Shown: one piece after another, positions 13,809-17,366 of the stretch
Position numbering within the stretch: the first letter of the stretch is position 1
How the letters are laid out: every line of letters starts with the position of its first letter
DNA from: Candidatus Bipolaricaulota bacterium
GTDB lineage: Bacteria; Bipolaricaulota; Bipolaricaulia; M55B111
Length of the DNA: 17,366 bases
Assembly: GCA_018334595.1 (NCBI GenBank)
Contig: JAGXLQ010000009.1
Coordinates: forward strand, 1 to 17,366
Reading direction: 5' to 3'
Notes under the pieces: generated by a model
What the model saw: the letters and a program-made list of their open reading frames with translations, nothing else
Database searches by the model: none
What the model was told of the DNA's origin: nothing
Made by a program: the position numbers and the translations under genes

Positions 13809-14417
13809 TCAGACACCTTCGGGCACTGCTTTGTACAAACCTTTTTGCATAATAAAATCCAACACTACTGTAGGAACCATCTCTCCAATAGGCCGTCCGT
13901 CCGCTACTCTCTCCCTGATTTCTGTCGAGGATATCGATATTTCATCCATATCCAGGAACCTCAGGTCCGCCCCCTGAAATATCTCCTCGTGAAAGTCAGA
14001 CTTCTTATAGCCACCCCGTGGAGCAATTACGAAAGGACAGCTGTCTAGCAATTCCTCCGGTTGCTTCCAGGTATCAATGTTTATCAAGTTATCCGCACCG
14101 ACGATAAAGACAATTTCTGGAAGATCTTCCTTCATTTTTTTTATCGTATCTATGGTGTAAGAAGGACCTTCTCTTTCTATTTCAACCCCGGAAACTTCCA
14201 GTACTTCATAGTCCTCTACAGCCAAACCCACCATCTCGTATCGAAGTACCGCGTCAAGCACGCCCCGGCTATTCTTGTGCGGTGGGTTTTTCGACGGAAT
14301 GAATATTACTTCGTCCAAATTTACCTGTTCAATAGCGTTTTTAGCTACTTCCAGGTGGGCATTATGAATTGGATCGAAGGTACCGCCAAATAAACCCACC
14401 CTACGTGACGAGTTCAA
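13809..14417 (-). CDS. nadD: Nicotinate-nucleotide adenylyltransferase NadD
   Basis: 202 residues, a typical cytoplasmic NadD. It joins nicotinate mononucleotide and ATP to give deamido-NAD in NAD synthesis. The nucleotidyltransferase signature GLFGGTFDPIHNAHL is at residues 8-22, with FIPSKNPPHK, FIVGADNL and the late ISSTEIRERV. The start is probably TTG at 14417: AGGAGG (14431-14426) is 8 nt upstream, while the alternative GTG at 14399 is too far from it. This places the start 17 nt inside obgE, indicating coupling. The order rplU-rpmA-obgE-nadD is common in bacteria; rsfS and yqeK, often next, are absent here and infC follows after 32 bp. Confidence 0.95.
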   Translation of the reverse strand: MNSSRRVGLFGGTFDPIHNAHLEVAKNAIEQVNLDEVIFIPSKNPPHKNSRGVLDAVLRYEMVGLAVEDYEVLEVSGVEIEREGPSYTIDTIKKMKEDLPEIVFIVGADNLINIDTWKQPEELLDSCPFVIAPRGGYKKSDFHEEIFQGADLRFLDMDEISISSTEIRERVADGRPIGEMVPTVVLDFIMQKGLYKAVPEGV

Positions 14418-15693
14418 ATTCCTGTCCTCCTATTTTTATAATGCTGCCATCCGTCGCGCCGTTGGACTTCAACTTCTTGATGACTCCCTTGTCCTCAAGC
14501 TTCCTGTGGAAGTAATCCGGCGCGTCCACGGTCGAGAAGTCCAGTTTTTCCACCAGTTTTTCAACTTCTTTTCCTTCGACGATAAAAACGTCTCCCTCCT
14601 GGAGCACCCTGAACCCCTTTTCACCTTCAAAGCGATAGACCCTGTAACTATCCTTGTCGTCGCTCTCCTCCTCACCAACTCCCCTATCGGACGTTTCACG
14701 TACCTTCTGAACTTGTTCATATGTTTTATTGACGAGTTCGTCGATCCCTTCCCCGGTGGCAGCTGAGACCGGATGCATCTTTAGCCCTTCCTCAGAAAAC
14801 CTGGAAACCTGTTTGCTAACCTCCTCATCATCGATTAAGTCCATCTTATTTCCCGCAATTATTTCAGTAATCTGCCCCAGGGAGCTATCATATTTCCTTA
14901 TCTCTCTGCGCAACGTCCTCCAGTCTTCAAGTGGATCCCTGCCCTCAATCCCAGAGATATCTACCATGTGAACGAGGGTCTTCGTCCGCCCAAGGTGCTT
15001 CAAGAACTTATCCCCGAGACCTCGGCCCTGGTGAGCACCTTCGATCAACCCGGGGATATCCACGGCGACAAAGCTATCCCAGTTTCCGACCTCTACCACC
15101 CCGGGGTGAGGGTCCATAGTAGTGAAGTGATAGTTACCGATCTTGGGCTTCTGAGCGCTAATCCGCGCAATAAGGCTGGACTTACCGACGTTGGGAAACC
15201 CAACTATCCCCACATCTGCCAGCATCTTTAACTCTAACCCCAGATACCTCTCGTCGCCCTTCTCTCCCACCTCTCTTAGCTGTGGAGCAGGATAGCTAGG
15301 TGACGCGAACGCTGCATTCCCCCGTCCCCCGCTTCCACCTTCTACTACGCGGTAACTTTTACCCTCTTCGTTGAGGTCGATCAATTGCTCTTCCGTCGAT
15401 CCATCGTAAACTATAGTCCCCACGGGTACGTCAATGTAGGTGTCTTTCGCCGATTTCCCTGTCCTATTCTGGCTTCCCCCTCCTTGTCCCGAGTCAGCAA
15501 CAAAGGTGTTTTTGTTCTCAAACTTCATCAGGGTATTCACACTTCGATCGGCCTGAAGGTATATATCTCCCCCACGTCCACCGTTTCCGCCATCGGGACC
15601 TCCGTGTCTCTGGCCATAGCCCCTCTTGAAGCTAATCTTTCCGTCCCCACCATCACCAGCATTTACCGTAATTGTAGCTTCATCGATAAACAT
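14401..15693 (-). CDS. obgE: Obg/CgtA GTPase, 50S ribosome assembly
   Basis: 430 residues with all three Obg domains. The Gly-rich Obg fold covers about 1-158 (DGGNGGRGGDIYLQADRSVN, SGGRGNAAFASP). The GTPase domain has GFPNVGKSS (G1), FTTMDPHPGVV (switch I), DIPGLIEGA (G3), NKMD (G4) and SAATGEG (G5). The C-terminal OCT domain covers about 345-430 (YRVYRFEGEKGFRVLQEGD). Obg binds late 50S intermediates and responds to GTP and ppGpp. OCT is typical of Gram-positive-like and some other lineages. The linker GVGEEESDDKDS is acidic. Switch I has His where most family members have Asn (PNLG or PNPG). The ATG has no strong SD; it follows rpmA by 50 bp. Its end overlaps the nadD start. Confidence 0.97.
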   Translation of the reverse strand: MFIDEATITVNAGDGGDGKISFKRGYGQRHGGPDGGNGGRGGDIYLQADRSVNTLMKFENKNTFVADSGQGGGSQNRTGKSAKDTYIDVPVGTIVYDGSTEEQLIDLNEEGKSYRVVEGGSGGRGNAAFASPSYPAPQLREVGEKGDERYLGLELKMLADVGIVGFPNVGKSSLIARISAQKPKIGNYHFTTMDPHPGVVEVGNWDSFVAVDIPGLIEGAHQGRGLGDKFLKHLGRTKTLVHMVDISGIEGRDPLEDWRTLRREIRKYDSSLGQITEIIAGNKMDLIDDEEVSKQVSRFSEEGLKMHPVSAATGEGIDELVNKTYEQVQKVRETSDRGVGEEESDDKDSYRVYRFEGEKGFRVLQEGDVFIVEGKEVEKLVEKLDFSTVDAPDYFHRKLEDKGVIKKLKSNGATDGSIIKIGGQEFELVT

Positions 15694-15743
15694 ATGTATT
15701 CACGAGGTCGTTCACAGGAAAGTTCTGTTGGTGGAATGTTATT

Positions 15744-15995
15744 CTACGAAGGTAATACAACGCTGATATACTTTTCGCCCGAGCCTTCAAATTTCACGTA
15801 ACCTGCTTCCTTGGCAAAAATCGTGTGGTCCCTTCCCATGCCAACATTCCTTCCAGGCTTAAATTTGGTTCCCCTCTGCCTGACAATTATGTTGCCCGGT
15901 TCCACCCATTCACTTCCGAACTTCTTTACTCCCAGGCGTTTTCCTGCGGTATCATGAACGTTTTGCGTAGAACCACTACTTACTTTATGAGCCAT
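15744..15995 (-). CDS. rpmA: 50S ribosomal protein L27
   Basis: 83 residues. It starts directly with MAHKVSSGSTQN, so the mature N-terminus that reaches the peptidyl transferase centre is encoded without the cleavable extension seen in Firmicutes and relatives. Accordingly no prp protease gene lies between rplU and rpmA. Core motifs are KRLGVKKFG, GNIIVRQRGTKFKPG and GRDHTIFA. GAGGAGGT lies about 8 nt before the ATG. Confidence 0.97.
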   Translation of the reverse strand: MAHKVSSGSTQNVHDTAGKRLGVKKFGSEWVEPGNIIVRQRGTKFKPGRNVGMGRDHTIFAKEAGYVKFEGSGEKYISVVLPS

Positions 15996-16024
15996 CTCTT
16001 CTTACCTCCTCGATCGTAAATAAA

Positions 16025-16339
16025 TTAATACTCTATCTCGTTTATCTTCACCTTCATATAGGGCTGTCGGTGGCCAAGTTTTCGCCTCTGACCCTTTCTC
16101 TTCTTGTACTTAAACACCGTCAGCTTGTCGTCACGCGCACTTTCGACTATCTCCCCTGAAACGGCAGCGTCGTCGACGAAGGGCTTACCTACGTTTAGCC
16201 CTTCGTTGTCCTTGACCAACAGAACGCGTTCAAACGTTACGTCTTCCCCAACGTCCTTCCCATTTAACTTTTCAATCTTTATCTCAGATTCTGGCTCAAC
16301 TCGATATTGTTTACCGCCAGTTTTTATAATTGCGTACAT
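16025..16339 (-). CDS. rplU: 50S ribosomal protein L21
   Basis: 104 residues, standard L21. It begins MYAIIKTGGKQYRVEPESEI and ends with YKKRKGQRRKLGHRQPYMKV, both diagnostic. The start is the ATG at 16339, with GGAGG about 5 nt upstream; an in-frame GTG at 16351 would place the SD inside the gene. It begins the rplU-rpmA-obgE-nadD block, 69 bp after metG. Confidence 0.97.
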   Translation of the reverse strand: MYAIIKTGGKQYRVEPESEIKIEKLNGKDVGEDVTFERVLLVKDNEGLNVGKPFVDDAAVSGEIVESARDDKLTVFKYKKRKGQRRKLGHRQPYMKVKINEIEY

Positions 16340-16408
16340 TGTTTCCTCCACAAGATATTAATTTACTCTTATACTAATTTTCAAGCCGATTACTACTTCC
16401 ATCCGTCC

Positions 16409-17366
16409 TTAGGCAATATTCGCCCCGGGTTCTACCTCTTTGTCGGTCGTAAGTAAAGAAAGGGAGTCTCCTTCAGCAGCGAGGAGCATACACTCGGACT
16501 TCTCTCCGTGAATTTTAGCCGGCTCGAGGTTCGTTAACACTATCACTCGTTTGTCCTGAAGTTCTGCAGCCGAATAGTGCTTTTTTAACCCCGAGATAGT
16601 CTGCAGCTTTTTCTCGCCTACGTCGACCTCAAGCTTGTAAAGTCTATCAGCAGATGGCATCTTCTCGACCTCAGCCACCTTGCCCACACGGATATCCATC
16701 GCCGAAAAATCGTCAAAACTTACCTTTTGGCTGCTCATACCGGTCTCCTCCTCAGTTTTCTTCGCTCTTTTTTTAGTTATCTCCTCGTATTCCCCTTTGA
16801 TCTCATCGATGTCTTGCTTGATAAGCAGTGGTTCGGGTTCGTTAATTTCCCCCTCGGGAACCTGATAAATAGAATCCCATGAGGGATCGGAAATGCCAAA
16901 GATCCTATAGACGTCACGGGAAAAAGACGGGACGAACGGGTTAAGCATAATCGCTATAGCCTTTGCCGCGTACAAACTAGATAGCACTACGTTTACGTCG
17001 CCGGTATCCCAAGGCTTTTTTTTCTGGAAGTACCTGTTTCCATAGTTTCCAAGTTCGCATATTTCCCTCAACCCGCCTGAAAGGCTACCAGCCTCAAACA
17101 TATCCTCAACACGAACGACCGTGTCTTTCACTTCTTTCCGGACCTCTCCCTCTACTTCCGCCCCGGGTATAGAGCCGTCGAACTTCGAGAATGCAAATGA
17201 CGTCACCCGATTTATAAAATTACTCACGTTATCGATAAATATATTGTTGACCGTCTTGTCCAGCTCTTTCCAGGAAAACTCAACGTCCTTCTTTTCCGGC
17301 CTGCTGTAAAGCAAATAGAACCGCCAGAACACGGGGTCCATGATATTCGTGGCGTCATCCGTCTCC
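16409..17366 (-). CDS. metG: Methionyl-tRNA synthetase, C-terminal part (5' end outside window)
   Basis: Partial: the frame is open to the right edge, so the catalytic Rossmann domain (HIGH and KMSKS motifs) is not visible. An ATG at 17341 is internal, since coding continues upstream as ETDDATNIM. The visible part, numbered from that Met, has the helical anticodon-binding domain (about 1-160), with WRFYLLYSRPEKKDVEFSW, NVSNFINRV and NRYFQKKKPW. A charged linker follows at about 180-205. A C-terminal tRNA-binding Trbp111/EMAP-like domain (about 207-310) has FDDFSAMDIRVGKVAEVEKM, LQTISGLKKHY and NLEPAKIHGEKSECMLLAA. The anticodon domain resembles the archaeal/E. coli MetRS branch. It is the first visible gene of the long minus-strand cluster. 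Confidence 0.93.
   Translation of the reverse strand, partial: ETDDATNIMDPVFWRFYLLYSRPEKKDVEFSWKELDKTVNNIFIDNVSNFINRVTSFAFSKFDGSIPGAEVEGEVRKEVKDTVVRVEDMFEAGSLSGGLREICELGNYGNRYFQKKKPWDTGDVNVVLSSLYAAKAIAIMLNPFVPSFSRDVYRIFGISDPSWDSIYQVPEGEINEPEPLLIKQDIDEIKGEYEEITKKRAKKTEEETGMSSQKVSFDDFSAMDIRVGKVAEVEKMPSADRLYKLEVDVGEKKLQTISGLKKHYSAAELQDKRVIVLTNLEPAKIHGEKSECMLLAAEGDSLSLLTTDKEVEPGANIA

Noticed and set aside
16355..16384. TTGAAA/TAATAT on the minus strand as an rplU promoter
   Set aside because: Spacing is 18 and the start would be about 9 nt before the ATG, leaving the SD at the very 5' end. Too weak to annotate.
1..17366. CRISPR arrays, insertion sequences, prophage or rRNA genes
   Set aside because: I saw no regularly spaced repeats, transposase or integrase motifs, terminal repeats or rRNA sequence in the window.

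Overview
The window comes from a bacterium. It carries bacterial-type LexA, DinB (Pol IV), Obg, IF3, L20, L21, L27 and L35, the alpha2beta2 glycyl-tRNA synthetase, and many genes preceded by AGGAGG-like Shine-Dalgarno (SD) sites. Many proteins are fairly rich in Asp and Glu. Two genes have an archaeal flavour: a full-length Pus10-type tRNA pseudouridine synthase, which is rare in bacteria, and a MetRS whose visible half reads like the archaeal/E. coli branch. I cannot assign a phylum from the sequence. An uncultured, deep-branching and perhaps salt- or heat-adapted lineage is only a guess.

Layout. (1) 1-1328 has no intact gene. The minus strand shows two decayed reading frames: a larger one broken by several frameshifts and an in-frame stop, and a small membrane-anchored one with a good SD but a frameshift. 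(2) 1329-2947 (+) is a two-gene unit, a CysQ-type phosphatase and a ZIP/GufA-type metal transporter, with an ATGA overlap. (3) 3099-5532 (+) holds an AIF/ferredoxin-reductase-like flavoprotein, then a pteridine reductase (PTR1/FolM-like SDR) tightly followed by FolB dihydroneopterin aldolase. (4) 7710-5555 (-) is a compact SOS cassette: lexA, an 86-aa protein and dinB. An excellent 20-bp palindromic operator fills the spacer of the lexA promoter. (5) 7750-8028 is non-coding and contains a 13-bp perfect inverted repeat enclosing nested smaller stems, a candidate structured RNA. (6) 8029-9742 (+) has tRNA-Ser(GCU), pus10 and yidD, the last overlapping the end of pus10.

(7) 17366-9752 (-) is a long, closely packed translation and housekeeping cluster in the order metG (5' end outside the window), rplU, rpmA, obgE, nadD, infC, rpmI, rplT, glyQ, glyS. 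infC is easily missed because it begins at an AUC codon behind a strong SD. nadD probably starts at UUG inside the end of obgE, and glyQ/glyS overlap.

Working together: region 7 supplies ribosomal proteins, initiation, ribosome-assembly GTPase, NAD synthesis and two aminoacyl-tRNA synthetases. Region 6 adds a tRNA and a tRNA-modifying enzyme. Region 3 serves pterin/folate metabolism. Region 4 is a self-contained DNA-damage response with translesion synthesis. The opposing blocks meet tail to tail at 5533-5554 and 9743-9751, with almost no space and no recognisable terminators.
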